NCBI GenBank assembly: GCA_964604675.1
Contig: CAZSAT010000004.1
Location: 69,383 to 133,382 of the forward strand
Direction: 5' to 3'
Length of the DNA: 64,000 nucleotides
DNA from: CAZSAT01 sp964604675
GTDB lineage: Bacteria; Myxococcota_A; UBA796; CAJQPC01
The translations under genes and the position numbers were made by a program. Numbering within the stretch: the first letter of the stretch is position 1; every line of letters starts with the position of its first letter. Positions 25,388 through 34,612 of the stretch are shown here, piece by piece. The notes beneath the pieces are model-generated. The model was not told the DNA's origin. It made no database searches and was given only the letters and a program-made list of their open reading frames with translations.

Positions 25388-26797
25388 TCAGTGCCGGCGG
25401 CGCCGGATCCCGAATCCGAGCAGGGGCGCGATGAGCCAGGCCGACTGCCCGTCCGCTCCGCAGCAACCGCCGCCGACGATCTCCTCTTCCAACTCCCGCT
25501 CGTGCTCGACCTCCTTGAAGCCCTCGCGCAGGGCCCAGCCCGGGTTGCCGTCACCGTCCCACTCGTACGCACCCACGTCGGGTGCCTCGCCATCCCGGGG
25601 GGCTCCGTTGAAGTCGACCTCGGGCAGGTAGCTCGCGCCGTCAGCGTCTGCGGTGTTGACCAGGGCGCTGCCGTCGCTCGGGTAGTAGTCCCAGTTCTCG
25701 GGGTTCACGAAGTCCCCGAAGCCACCGCCGGTCGCGTAGTGCCCGGCCGCGGAGTCCGGACCTTCCACCAGCCCGCAGACCACGTTTCCGATCAGGCGGT
25801 TGCCCGGGTCGACCTCGGACGTGCCGGCGGTGTCGCCGGCCTCTCCGTCGGCGTCGCCGATGTACTGGAACCCGTAGCCGTCGGGGTTGCAGAGGGCGTT
25901 GTTCGCGAACACCAGGCCGATCTGGCCCTCCCAACCCACCAGCTGGGCCGCCCAGTCGCCGCTGTTGCCCACGGTGTTGTGCGAGAGGATCACGCCCTCG
26001 AAGGCGTTGCGTCCCGGGTCGTCGGCGGCGAGGCCGATGCCCTCGAGGTTGAAGATCACGTTGTTTCGAACCAGCGAGGCGCCCTGGACGCGGATGCCAT
26101 AGCTGTCGGCGCCCCAGAGAGCGTTCCCTTCGATCACGTGCTCGGTTGCGAAGTCGGTGGAGCCCACGTAGATGCCGTGATCCTCGACCGCGTGCACCAC
26201 GTTGTCGCTGATCTCCGTGCCGTTGCCGCCGTGGTAGACGACCACGCCCTCGCCTACATCGTGGATCCAGTTCTGCGTGAAGGTGGCGTCGGTGGACCAG
26301 CAGCTCGCATCGCTGCAGCCGGCTCGGATCCCCGCGCCGCCCCGGTAGAGGTGGGCATACTCGACATGCACGTTCGACGTGTCGTTCGACAGGCGCAGCT
26401 GGGCCGCGGTGGCACCGCTCACCGCGATGTCGGAGAGGGTGACGTGGTCCACGCCGTCGAGCACCAGGCCGTTGAAGCTCTCGTAGCTGTCCGGGACGGA
26501 GAGCGACACGCCCTCCACCCTCACCCACTCACCGCTGAGCGTGATGGCGCCGCCGGCGCCGCCCGCGTCGAAGCCGGCGAGCTCCTGGAGCACGATGCGC
26601 GCCTCCCCGCCGTCGCCCTGGATCACGATCGGGGCGCCGTCGGTCCCCGCTGCCGTCCAGCGCATCACCGCGGTCTGAGGGTATTCGCCAGGCGCCAGGA
26701 GGACCTGGTCGCCGGCCACCAACGTGAGGCTGTCGAGGCTGTCGCCGGGAGCGAGATCGTAGGTGGCCGCGAAGGCGGCGGCGACGAGGCCGATCAC
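25388..26797 (-). CDS. Secreted right-handed beta-helix protein with MYXO-CTERM-like tail
   Basis: About 469 residues with a very short leader (IGLVAAAFAAT). The body is a parallel beta-helix of the pectate-lyase/nitrous-oxidase type (repeated coils such as VTLSDIAVSG, TQNWIHDVGEGVVVYHGGNG, ISDNVVHAVEDHGIYVGS, VRNNVIFNLEGIGL). These domains bind or cleave polysaccharides; no catalytic set is obvious. The end is an acidic stretch, GGGCCGADG, a hydrophobic segment and IRRRRH, a surface-sorting tail. The GTG start overlaps the stop of the upstream MopE-type gene (GTGA), so the two are made together and may act on the same surface. Confidence 0.85.
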   Translation of the reverse strand: MIGLVAAAFAATYDLAPGDSLDSLTLVAGDQVLLAPGEYPQTAVMRWTAAGTDGAPIVIQGDGGEARIVLQELAGFDAGGAGGAITLSGEWVRVEGVSLSVPDSYESFNGLVLDGVDHVTLSDIAVSGATAAQLRLSNDTSNVHVEYAHLYRGGAGIRAGCSDASCWSTDATFTQNWIHDVGEGVVVYHGGNGTEISDNVVHAVEDHGIYVGSTDFATEHVIEGNALWGADSYGIRVQGASLVRNNVIFNLEGIGLAADDPGRNAFEGVILSHNTVGNSGDWAAQLVGWEGQIGLVFANNALCNPDGYGFQYIGDADGEAGDTAGTSEVDPGNRLIGNVVCGLVEGPDSAAGHYATGGGFGDFVNPENWDYYPSDGSALVNTADADGASYLPEVDFNGAPRDGEAPDVGAYEWDGDGNPGWALREGFKEVEHERELEEEIVGGGCCGADGQSAWLIAPLLGFGIRRRRH

Positions 26798-28938
26798 TCG
26801 GCCCCCGGCCCGCCGGTGGCGCCCATGTCGTTCTGGCTGCCGTCGAGGTCCGCCCAGATCGTGTAGCTGTCGGGGCCCTCGCCGTCGCTCGGCCCGGCGT
26901 CCACCGCGGGCGACACGGCCTGCAGGGTCAGGTCGTCGTTGGTGGCGTCCCCATCGTGGTTGAAGTCCACGTAGTAGGGGTCCTCGTTGGTGATGTTGCC
27001 GCAGGTCGGGCACTCGTCGATGTCGTAGTTGATGCCGCTCGCCGTGGAGAACACGAGGTTGTAGCGAATGTCCGCCTCGTTGAACGCTTCGCTGTAGATT
27101 CCGCTCGCCGCCTCGGTGTGGGACACGATGTTCGACCAGGCGTAGAGCTCGGGCGCGCTCTCGACGCCGATCCAGATCCCACCGCCGTCGCGGTTGGTGG
27201 CGTAGTTCGCGTTGCCCGCCAGGGTGTTGTTGGCGATCATCAACGCGGCTTCGTTGCCGTCGACCGCGATGCCGGCTCCACGCTCACCGCCCTCGTTGTC
27301 CACGAACCAGCTGTTGCGCACGTAGCCGTCGGGGTCGTCGACGTCGCTCAGACCGAGCCCGCCGCCCTGTTCCTCGCCGTAGTTCTCCCAGAAGGCGACC
27401 TGCTCGATGAGCACGTGGTTGGAGGCCTGGATCATGATGCCGCCGCCGTCCTGTCCGGCCTGGTTCTGGTAGAAGCTCGCGCCGACCATCTCCACCTGGG
27501 TCGACACCGCGGCGATGGCGCCGCCCCGGTCGCCGGTGTTGCCGGTGTAGGAACAGCCACCCTCGTCGTAGAAGCTGCTCGACGTCAGCGCGATGGCGCC
27601 ACCGTCGTCACCGGCGACGTTCTCCTGGAAGATGGTGTCGCGCACGGTGAGCGTGCCCGAGCTCACGGCGATGGCGCCGCCGTCCCCCGAGCAGGCGTTG
27701 TCGACCGCCACCACGTTGTCGAGGGTGAGGTCGGCACCGAAGGCGTAGATGCTGCCGCCGTCGCCGTCGATCTCACCGCCGTTGCCCAACAAGGTGAGGT
27801 TCACCACCTCGACGATCGAGCCTTCCTGGACCTCCAACACGGGCTTGGTCATCAGGTCGGACCACAGGATGGTGTCATCCGGGTACTCCCCCGCGCCCTG
27901 GATGCGGAGGAAGCCGTCGTCCCAGCTCTCGCTGGTCTCGTGGTAGCCCTCGATCAGCAGGATGGTGCGGCAGACCTCGTCGAGGTTCTCGATGGCCACG
28001 TCCACGGTCTGGTAGGGCGCGCCCTGGGTGCCGTCGCCGTCCTTGTCGTCGCCACTGGAGCTGTCCACGATCACCGGGTGTGCCAGGTAGTCGGTGTCGT
28101 CGCAGTCGCCGCCCCCCGTGCACGGCGAGTGGCCGTCGCCGTCGACGTCGATGTCGTCGACCCCGTTGCTGCAGTCGTTGTCGACGAAGTCGCACACCTC
28201 CACGTTGCCGGGGAAGCGGTCGGGGTCGTCGTCGTCGCAGTCGTCCTCGCAGAGCGAGTAGCCGTCGCCGTCGGCGTCGTCGCGGTCGGGGATGGCACCG
28301 TCGCAGTCGGTGTCGAGGTCGTCGCAGAGCTCGGGAGCGCCCGGGTACACCGTGCCGTCCTCGTCGTCGCAGTCGTCCTCGCAGAGCATCCAGGCGTCGT
28401 AGTCGCCGTCGGTCTCGTCCTCGGGGATGACGTCGTCGCAGTCGTTGTCCAGGCCGTCGCAGAGCTCTGCGGCGCCGGGGTAGACGGTGCTGTTCTCGTC
28501 GTCGCAGTCGCCGTCGGCCGGGCTCACGCCGTCGCCGTCGCCGTCGATGCGGCTCGAACCGCCGGTGCCCGCCACGCTGACGTAGTGGTTGGCGTCCTCC
28601 TCGAGCGTGGTGCGGAGCTGGATGCGTCCCAGCTCCTCGCCGTCCTGGTAGGGGGCGAAGGTTACGAAGACGTCGACGGTGTCGCCGGGCACGAGCAAGT
28701 CCTCCCCGGTGCGCTCGATGGTCCACACCGAGCTGCGGCCCTCGATGAGCGACGCGCTGAGGATCTCCCACTCGGTGCCGCCGTCGTTCTCGATCGTGAA
28801 GGTCTCGGTGACGGTCTCGCCGACCGTGACGTCGCCGAAGGCCAGCTCGGTGGCGCCCACGGCGATGGACGGACCGGTCTCCTCGGCGCTGCCTTTGCAG
28901 CCCAGAGTCCACCAGAGGGTCGCCACCACCATGCTCAT
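26794..28938 (-). CDS. Lipoprotein with HYDIN-like, MopE-repeat and beta-helix domains
   Basis: About 714 residues. The N-terminus MSMVVATLWWTLGC ends in a lipobox with only 13 residues before the cysteine and no basic residue. Residues 20-120 form an ASH/HYDIN-like sandwich (ELAFGDVTVGETVTETFTIEN). Residues 135-290 hold four MopE-type repeats (DGDCDDENSTVYPGAAELCD and variants), each Asp/Cys-rich and likely to bind calcium or copper. From about 320 to the end is a right-handed beta-helix with chlamydial-polymorphic-protein-like coils (GGAIA, GGGI). It is divergent from the seven-gene surface operon. Confidence 0.9.
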   Translation of the reverse strand: MSMVVATLWWTLGCKGSAEETGPSIAVGATELAFGDVTVGETVTETFTIENDGGTEWEILSASLIEGRSSVWTIERTGEDLLVPGDTVDVFVTFAPYQDGEELGRIQLRTTLEEDANHYVSVAGTGGSSRIDGDGDGVSPADGDCDDENSTVYPGAAELCDGLDNDCDDVIPEDETDGDYDAWMLCEDDCDDEDGTVYPGAPELCDDLDTDCDGAIPDRDDADGDGYSLCEDDCDDDDPDRFPGNVEVCDFVDNDCSNGVDDIDVDGDGHSPCTGGGDCDDTDYLAHPVIVDSSSGDDKDGDGTQGAPYQTVDVAIENLDEVCRTILLIEGYHETSESWDDGFLRIQGAGEYPDDTILWSDLMTKPVLEVQEGSIVEVVNLTLLGNGGEIDGDGGSIYAFGADLTLDNVVAVDNACSGDGGAIAVSSGTLTVRDTIFQENVAGDDGGAIALTSSSFYDEGGCSYTGNTGDRGGAIAAVSTQVEMVGASFYQNQAGQDGGGIMIQASNHVLIEQVAFWENYGEEQGGGLGLSDVDDPDGYVRNSWFVDNEGGERGAGIAVDGNEAALMIANNTLAGNANYATNRDGGGIWIGVESAPELYAWSNIVSHTEAASGIYSEAFNEADIRYNLVFSTASGINYDIDECPTCGNITNEDPYYVDFNHDGDATNDDLTLQAVSPAVDAGPSDGEGPDSYTIWADLDGSQNDMGATGGPGAE

Positions 28939-28987
28939 GTCGCCTGCCTCGCGTCCTGGATGCTCTCGGCGTTGGCGCATGCTAACC

Positions 28988-29002
28988 TCGGCGCTGCGCC
29001 GA
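28988..29002. promoter_or_regulatory. Palindrome between divergent surface-protein genes
   Basis: TCGGCGC, a central T, then GCGCCGA form a perfect 15-base interrupted palindrome in the 83-bp gap between the MopE-type gene and the operon starting at 29022. It lies 19 bases before the operon start and could be an operator or a 5' hairpin. In such GC-rich DNA chance is not excluded. Confidence 0.3.
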
Positions 29003-29021
29003 AGGGAATCCGGGAGTTGAT

Positions 29022-29720
29022 GTGACCACGCTGGCCAGGATGGCCCGGTGGCTCGTGCCGGTGGTCGCGTGGGGCTGTAGCGGCTCCGCGGACGACACCG
29101 CACAGGCCGCGCTGCCAGACGCCGACACGGGCGTTGCAGAAGACAACCCCTCCGACACCGGCCTGCTCGGAGGCGTCGACACCGGGGTCACCAACGACAG
29201 CCCGAACGACGTGCTGGAGGTCACCTACGAGGGTGAGTGGGTCCTCACGCCTCAGGATGGCCCGTACCGGAACATGACCGGCGCGCTCGAGGTGCGCGAG
29301 ATCCGGAACGGCAACGAGGAAGAGCCCTGGTGCACGGTCAGCTTCGCGCTCACGGGCACGGTGCCGGAAGACGAGGAGGACGCGGGCTGCAGCTACTGCG
29401 ACGTGACCCTCGAGGTGCTTCACTACCTCTCGGAAGAAGGGCTCTTCGAGAAGGACGGCGATCCCATCCTCGACGAGGACAAGAAGTCCGACACCTACGG
29501 CGAGCAGCTCGGCCTGCGCGAGAACTGCATGGATCCCGACGTCCCGGCCGACCAGGACCGCTGGACGCTCTCCTTCGCCGAGGAAGACGACACCATCTTC
29601 TTCGACTACTACGGCACGGGGGTGTGGGTGCCCTGGTACGAGGGCTCGCTGGTCCACGACACGTTGACCTTCAGCTACACCGCCGAGGTCGGCTTCGTCG
29701 AGCCCGAGGAGGACCCGTGA
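29022..29720 (+). CDS. Lipoprotein, first gene of the surface operon
   Basis: A 232-residue protein with an ordinary basic signal peptide and lipobox (MARWLVPVVAWGCSG, cysteine near residue 19), then an Asp/Thr-rich linker. The mature part is acidic and beta-rich, with several cysteines (WCTV, GCSYCDV, ENC). No family recognised. GGGAG precedes the GTG start. Its stop is immediately adjacent to the next start (TGATG), and five more genes follow, mostly with four-base overlaps. Confidence 0.72.
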   Translation: MTTLARMARWLVPVVAWGCSGSADDTAQAALPDADTGVAEDNPSDTGLLGGVDTGVTNDSPNDVLEVTYEGEWVLTPQDGPYRNMTGALEVREIRNGNEEEPWCTVSFALTGTVPEDEEDAGCSYCDVTLEVLHYLSEEGLFEKDGDPILDEDKKSDTYGEQLGLRENCMDPDVPADQDRWTLSFAEEDDTIFFDYYGTGVWVPWYEGSLVHDTLTFSYTAEVGFVEPEEDP

Positions 29721-30769
29721 TGTTCTGGCTGGTGCTGGCGTGTACGGGATCCGACGGCGACTCAGCCTCGGCTGCACAGGACCGCGGCGAAGCCCAGGAG
29801 CTCGTGCTGCCCAGCCTCGAAGGCATCGATCTGGAGGCTGCGTACCTCGAAGCGGTCCAGCTGGCGCTCACGACGACCACGAGTGCCGCCTGGACGGGCC
29901 ATGTCTCTGCCCTGGACACCCGTCAGACAGGGTGCCCGGACGCCTACCTCGGCATCCCGGACGCCCTGGAGTTCGAGGACGAGGAGCTGGAGGACGCCCC
30001 CGGGCTCTTCTGGCAGGACTACTGCCGCCTGGCCGGAGGCCTCTACTACCGCGGGTACGTCGCCTGGAACGGTGAGGTCGAGCTCGACGGCGACAAGAAC
30101 ACGTCCTCGGGCCAGGTGCTGTCGGGCGAGCGCCAGATGTACGGCGACGGCGTGATCGGGGTGGGCGACGAGCTGTACTTCGAGCTCGATGGCGAGGTCT
30201 CCGACGCCGTCTACAGCGTGGAGGCCAACGGGTACAGCCGTTGGACCTACAGCTCGCTGCTCGACGCCACCGTCCGCGGCACGCGGGCCTTCGACGACAA
30301 GAGCGCCACCCCCGGCGGCTGGCGCAGCGACCTCTACCTCTACGCGTCCGGCGGCGACGTCGACTACATCGAGCTCCGCGGCGACACCTACTACCAGGAG
30401 CACCGCATCCAGGAGCGCTTCGACTCCAGCCAGCTGCACCTCACCGTGCAGGGCGAGCTGGGCGCTGGTCCCGAGGATTGCCTGCTGGAGCCCATCGGGT
30501 GGATGGGACTGCGCGACGAGAACGCCTACTGGTACGATCTGGTGTTCCTGCCAGGCGCGGGCGAAGAGCTCGGCGAGCACGACTACGAGAACCCCGACTA
30601 CGTGGCCTGCGACGGCTGCGGCACCCTCTACGTCCGTGGCCTCCAGCAGGAAGAGATCGGGCAGGTGTGTATCGACTTCTCCGAGTTGTTCTCGGGTGAT
30701 ACAGTGGAGCTCCCGCGCGCCGAGGACTTTGTCCTCACCTTACGAGACGTGACCACGGAGGGCCCATGA
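29720..30769 (+). CDS. Acidic lipoprotein of unknown function
   Basis: A 349-residue protein starting MFWLVLACTGSDGDS, a lipobox after only seven residues and no basic n-region. The rest is an acidic, Tyr/Trp-rich beta-type domain (repeated ELDGEVSDAVYSVEANG-like strands) with a C-terminal CDGCGTLYVRG pair. No known family. The start at 29720 shares its A with the upstream TGA, and the stop overlaps the next ATG (ATGA). Confidence 0.72.
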   Translation: MFWLVLACTGSDGDSASAAQDRGEAQELVLPSLEGIDLEAAYLEAVQLALTTTTSAAWTGHVSALDTRQTGCPDAYLGIPDALEFEDEELEDAPGLFWQDYCRLAGGLYYRGYVAWNGEVELDGDKNTSSGQVLSGERQMYGDGVIGVGDELYFELDGEVSDAVYSVEANGYSRWTYSSLLDATVRGTRAFDDKSATPGGWRSDLYLYASGGDVDYIELRGDTYYQEHRIQERFDSSQLHLTVQGELGAGPEDCLLEPIGWMGLRDENAYWYDLVFLPGAGEELGEHDYENPDYVACDGCGTLYVRGLQQEEIGQVCIDFSELFSGDTVELPRAEDFVLTLRDVTTEGP

Positions 30770-32376
30770 CGAGCCCCGCCATGGCCCTGCTGCTGCTCTC
30801 CTGTGCCACACAGGAAGTGGAGGGCCTCGACCTCCTCCCACCCGCTGAACAGCTGAAGCGGTTGAGCCTCGATCTCCGGGGGGTGATGCCCACCCTCGAG
30901 GAGGTCGCGAGCATCCAGCAGGCGCCGTACCTCTACGAGGACTTCGCCGACCGCTACCTGGACGACGATCGCTTCCTCGGCCAGGTGCGCAACCTCTACG
31001 ATCAGCGCTTCCTGGTCCGCACGGGGAGCGATGCCGGCCTCGGATCCAGCTACGATGGCGACACGGTGGCCGCTGCGCTGGCCGACGAGTCGTTGCGGCT
31101 GGTGAGTCGGATCGTCGACCAGGATCTGCCCTGGACCGAGGTCGTGTTGGCCGACTACACGATGGCGAACCCCGTGCTCGCCGATGTCTTCGAGCTGGAC
31201 TACCCCTCCGATGCCTCCGACTGGCAACCGGCCCACTACGTCGACGGGCGGCCCCATGCCGGCGTGCTGTCGATGTCCAGCATCTGGTACCGCTACCCGT
31301 CGATGGGGGGCAACGCGAACCGGCACCGCGCCAACGCGATGTCGAAGATGCTCTTGTGCGAGGACTACCTGACCCGTCCGGTCGTGCTGAACCGCGCGGC
31401 CGTCGATCAGCTCGTCATCGACCCCGAAGCGGCCATCAACGAGAACGAGAGCTGCCAGTCCTGCCACAGCACGCTGGACCCGCTCGCGAGCCACTTCTTC
31501 GGCTTCTTCGTCACCGACGGGGAAGACGCCGACGACATGGTCTTCACGGAGTACATGGCGGAAGAAGAGGAAGGCTGGCGCGACTACTCGGGCAAGTCCC
31601 CGGGCTACTACGGCGTGCCCACGGCCAACCTCACCGAGCTCGCCAGCCAGATCGCGGACGACAGCCGCTTTGTCGACTGCGCTGTCCGCAGCTTCTGGGA
31701 GGGCATCACTCAGCGCGACTACTCCGATCTGGACTGGAGCGAGGTGTCGGACCACCGAGCGGCCTTCGAGGCCGACGGCCTCTTGGTCAAGCCGCTCGTG
31801 AAGTCCATCGTGATGTCGGAGGCCTACCGAGCCGACACCCCGGAAGACCTGGACCTGGCCGAGCGCCTGCCCGGGGTGAAGGTCGTCGCCCCTCACCAGC
31901 TCGCCAACACCGTGGAACAGCTCACCGGCTACCGCTGGCAGTTCGACGGGCTCGACGGCCTCACCACGGACACGCTGGGCCTGCCGGTCCTCGCCGGAGG
32001 CACCGACGGCGACACGGTCACCGAGCGCTCCTACGAGCCGAGCGTGGGACTTGTCTACGTGCAGGAGCGGCTCGCCTGGTCCGCCGCGTGGCACGTCGTC
32101 GAGCACGACCTGGACAGCGCGCGGGAAGGCGACGCCATCCTGCTGCACTACGTCACCGTGGAAGACGACCCGGACAACGCCGCGCGGGCCTTCGACACCC
32201 AGATCCGCAAGATCTACGAAGCCGTGCGGCTGTCGCCCCTCGATCCCACCGCCGACGAGCCCGAACAGCTCATCGAGGTGTGGAAGCAGGTGCACTCCGT
32301 CGAGGGCTCGGCCCGATCGGCGTGGGCTGCTGTCCTGACCGCCATCCTGCGCGACCCCGCGCTCATCACCTACTGA
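30766..32376 (+). CDS. DUF1549/DUF1588-like lipoprotein with one haem-binding motif
   Basis: A 536-residue protein. The leader MTSPAMALLLLSC ends in a lipobox. RLSLDLRGVMPTLEEVASI and FADRYLDDDRFLGQVRNLYDQRF match the start of planctomycete-type cytochrome proteins (DUF1549). A region with HRANAMSKMLLCEDYL and CQSCHSTLDPLASHFFGFF is like the DUF1588/DUF1592 part, where CxxCH could hold one c-type haem. Such proteins are usually encoded next to DUF1501 proteins, as here. The enzymatic role of this pair is unknown; redox or hydrolytic action on complex polymers has been suggested from context only. Confidence 0.8.
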   Translation: MTSPAMALLLLSCATQEVEGLDLLPPAEQLKRLSLDLRGVMPTLEEVASIQQAPYLYEDFADRYLDDDRFLGQVRNLYDQRFLVRTGSDAGLGSSYDGDTVAAALADESLRLVSRIVDQDLPWTEVVLADYTMANPVLADVFELDYPSDASDWQPAHYVDGRPHAGVLSMSSIWYRYPSMGGNANRHRANAMSKMLLCEDYLTRPVVLNRAAVDQLVIDPEAAINENESCQSCHSTLDPLASHFFGFFVTDGEDADDMVFTEYMAEEEEGWRDYSGKSPGYYGVPTANLTELASQIADDSRFVDCAVRSFWEGITQRDYSDLDWSEVSDHRAAFEADGLLVKPLVKSIVMSEAYRADTPEDLDLAERLPGVKVVAPHQLANTVEQLTGYRWQFDGLDGLTTDTLGLPVLAGGTDGDTVTERSYEPSVGLVYVQERLAWSAAWHVVEHDLDSAREGDAILLHYVTVEDDPDNAARAFDTQIRKIYEAVRLSPLDPTADEPEQLIEVWKQVHSVEGSARSAWAAVLTAILRDPALITY

Positions 32377-32388
32377 AGGAGCAGCACG

Positions 32389-33663
32389 ATGAGCTTCTTC
32401 GACCGCTACAAGACCACCCGCCGGGCGCTGCTCCAGAACACGGCAGCGATGTCGGCCCTGACAGCGATGGGGTGGACCCCCAAGGATGCGCTGGCCGCCC
32501 AGGGGGAGAGGAAGTTCATCTTCTTCTTCGCCGGCGGCGCGTGGGACACCACCGCGGTGTTCGATCCCCACCACGAGTCCGACTACGTCGACATGGACGA
32601 GGACACCTACCAGGAGACGCTCGGCAACGTGCGCTTCACGGCCGGTGCCAACCGCGACAGCGTCTGGCGCTTCTTCGACCGGTGGGGTCACTCGGCCGCG
32701 GTGGTGAACGGCATCGATGCCCACTCGGTGGGCCACGACTCGGGCACCCAGCTCACGCTGACCGGCACCTCGGCTTCGAGCTACCCGGACTGGCCCACGC
32801 TGATCGCAGCCCGAGGCGCGGGCGACTACCCGCTCCCCCACCTGGTCTTCTCCGGTCCGAACTTCTCCGGCACCTACGGCGGTTCGGTGGTGCGGGCCGG
32901 CGGCGGCACGCTGCTCGACCTGATCGACGGCAGCCTCGTCACGGCGTCGGATCAGCCCGCACCCCAGCTCACGAGCGTGTCCGACAGCATCGTCGATGCC
33001 TTCGTGCACGAGCGCGTGGCCCGCTATGCCAACGCGCACAACGGCGTGGCAGGGCTCGACCGGAACCGCGTCGAGTCGCTCCTCGCCAGCGCAGAACGGG
33101 CGATGGAGTTGGAGGGTCGCCGCTTCGAGGCCGGCCTCGACGACCTCGGCAACTCCACCCTGGATCAGGCCATCAAGGCCGCCGAGATGATCGCGCTGGG
33201 CCTGAGCCGAACGGCGATGATCCGCATCCCCGGGGGCTGGGACTCCCACGGCGACAACGACGTGCAGGCGCCCCAGTTCGACGCCTTCTTCGCCGTGCTC
33301 GACGAGCTCATGGAGAAGCTGGCCGTCACCCCGGGCCTCGCCACGCCGTGGCTCATCGACGAGGTCACGATCGTGTGCATGTCCGAGTTTGGCCGCACCC
33401 CGCTCTGGAACGCCAGTGGCGGCAAGGATCACTGGCCCTACAACTCCGCGCTCATCGCGGGCAGCGGCGTCAACGGCGGCACCTTCGGCGCCAGCGACGA
33501 CGGCCTCGTGGGCCTTCCGATCGACTTCGCGAGCGGACTCGAGAAGGACACCGGAGACCTGCTCGGCAGCGAGAACGTGGGCACCGCCATCCTCTCCCTT
33601 GCGGGCATCGACCCGGCGTCCCACCTCCCCGGCGTGCAGGTGTTCGACGCCCTGCTGCGGTGA
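32389..33663 (+). CDS. DUF1501-like Tat-exported protein
   Basis: A 424-residue protein with a twin-arginine leader (YKTTRRALLQNTAAMSALTAMG). The body has the alkaline-phosphatase/sulfatase-like core of DUF1501: FIFFFAGGAWDTTAVFDPH, VVNGIDAHSVGHDSGTQLTLTG, GGWDSHGDND, VTIVCMSEFGRTP and GGKDHWPYNSALIAGSGVNGG, with Asp/His metal ligands. It is made with the DUF1549-like protein 12 bases upstream and probably functions with it outside the inner membrane. GAAGGAG precedes the ATG. The stop overlaps the next start (GTGA). Confidence 0.88.
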   Translation: MSFFDRYKTTRRALLQNTAAMSALTAMGWTPKDALAAQGERKFIFFFAGGAWDTTAVFDPHHESDYVDMDEDTYQETLGNVRFTAGANRDSVWRFFDRWGHSAAVVNGIDAHSVGHDSGTQLTLTGTSASSYPDWPTLIAARGAGDYPLPHLVFSGPNFSGTYGGSVVRAGGGTLLDLIDGSLVTASDQPAPQLTSVSDSIVDAFVHERVARYANAHNGVAGLDRNRVESLLASAERAMELEGRRFEAGLDDLGNSTLDQAIKAAEMIALGLSRTAMIRIPGGWDSHGDNDVQAPQFDAFFAVLDELMEKLAVTPGLATPWLIDEVTIVCMSEFGRTPLWNASGGKDHWPYNSALIAGSGVNGGTFGASDDGLVGLPIDFASGLEKDTGDLLGSENVGTAILSLAGIDPASHLPGVQVFDALLR

Positions 33664-34010
33664 TCGCGCTCTTGTTGGCCTGCCAGCTCGGCGGGTCGGA
33701 CACAGCCGCCTCCGAGGACTGCGACAGGGAGCCCGCCCTGTCGTGGGAGAACTTCGGCGAGAGCTACATGGCGCTGCACTGCAACGGCTGCCACAGCTCG
33801 CTTCTGCCTTCCGGTCAGCGGGGCGGGGCGCCGCTCGGCATGGACTTCGACACCTGGTCCGACGTGGTGCTCAACGTGGAGCGCATCCGGAGCAGAGCCC
33901 TGGGCGACGCGCCCGACATGCCCCCTGGCGGGGGGCCGACCGAGACCGACCTCGAGATGTTCGAGGAGTGGTTGGCCTGTGAGGTCGAGTCGGCCGCGGA
34001 GGCCGAGTGA
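33660..34010 (+). CDS. Small c-type cytochrome-like lipoprotein
   Basis: A 116-residue protein. It begins (GTG) IALLLACQLGG, with only seven residues before the lipobox cysteine. The mature part has one CxxCH (LHCNGCHSSLLP) and a possible axial methionine in DAPDMPPGGGPTE, followed by a final helix LEMFEEWLACEV, the layout of a small single-haem cytochrome. It may pass electrons to or from the haem-motif protein two genes upstream. GTGA overlaps on both sides couple it to its neighbours. Confidence 0.78.
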   Translation: MIALLLACQLGGSDTAASEDCDREPALSWENFGESYMALHCNGCHSSLLPSGQRGGAPLGMDFDTWSDVVLNVERIRSRALGDAPDMPPGGGPTETDLEMFEEWLACEVESAAEAE

Positions 34011-34612
34011 CGCTCTGGTTGTTGGCCTGCTCCGAGTATGCGGTGTCCACGGCGTCGCCGGTGGACGTGGCGCAGCCTCCCGGGAGCGCCGACGACGACT
34101 GGGGGGATGCCCCCAACTGGAACGACTGCACCGGCGGCTGGGCGGGCACCTACTTCAACCACACCGGCGACCACCCGGACATGAACCCTGGCGCGGACGA
34201 GGAGCCCGCCGAGAGCTACGAGGCCCTGGACTGGTGGGCCGACGACTACGTGGCCTTCGAGCGCTTCGACGCGTCGGTCGATCACGGGCAGAACTGGTGG
34301 CCGGTCGACGAAGGCTACGCCGACGACCCGAGCTACTTCGCGGTTCGCTGGAACGGCTGGCTGCGGGTCTTCGACGACGGCACCATTCCCTTCGTGTGGG
34401 CGTCGAGCGACGACGCGTGGATGGTGCTCAACGGCGAGATCGTCGCCTCCCTCATCGGCGTGCGGGAGTTCGAGTCCGAGGAGTTCTCACTCCAGCTCGA
34501 GGGCGGTCAGTACCAGGTCGAGCTTCGCTACGCGCACCGTGCGGACCAGAGCGGCTTCTCCTGGCGCGCCGCGTCCGACGACGTCAAGGTCTGCCACCCC
34601 GAGTACGAATGA
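34007..34612 (+). CDS. PA14-like surface lipoprotein
   Basis: A 201-residue protein starting (GTG) TLWLLACSEYA: seven residues, no basic one, then the lipobox cysteine. No ATG, GTG or TTG start lies upstream in frame before a stop at 33980-33982. The body (WAGTYFNHTGDHPD, YFAVRWNGWLRVFDDGTIPFVWASSDDAWMVLNGEIV, YQVELRYAHR) has the PA14 pattern of carbohydrate-binding modules, where the Asp-Asp pair binds calcium and sugar. Its stop overlaps the next ATG (ATGA). Confidence 0.78.
   Translation: MTLWLLACSEYAVSTASPVDVAQPPGSADDDWGDAPNWNDCTGGWAGTYFNHTGDHPDMNPGADEEPAESYEALDWWADDYVAFERFDASVDHGQNWWPVDEGYADDPSYFAVRWNGWLRVFDDGTIPFVWASSDDAWMVLNGEIVASLIGVREFESEEFSLQLEGGQYQVELRYAHRADQSGFSWRAASDDVKVCHPEYE

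Noticed and set aside
28080..28520. Asp/Cys repeat DNA considered as a satellite or mobile element
   Set aside because: The periodicity is explained by coding for MopE-type repeats within an intact gene.
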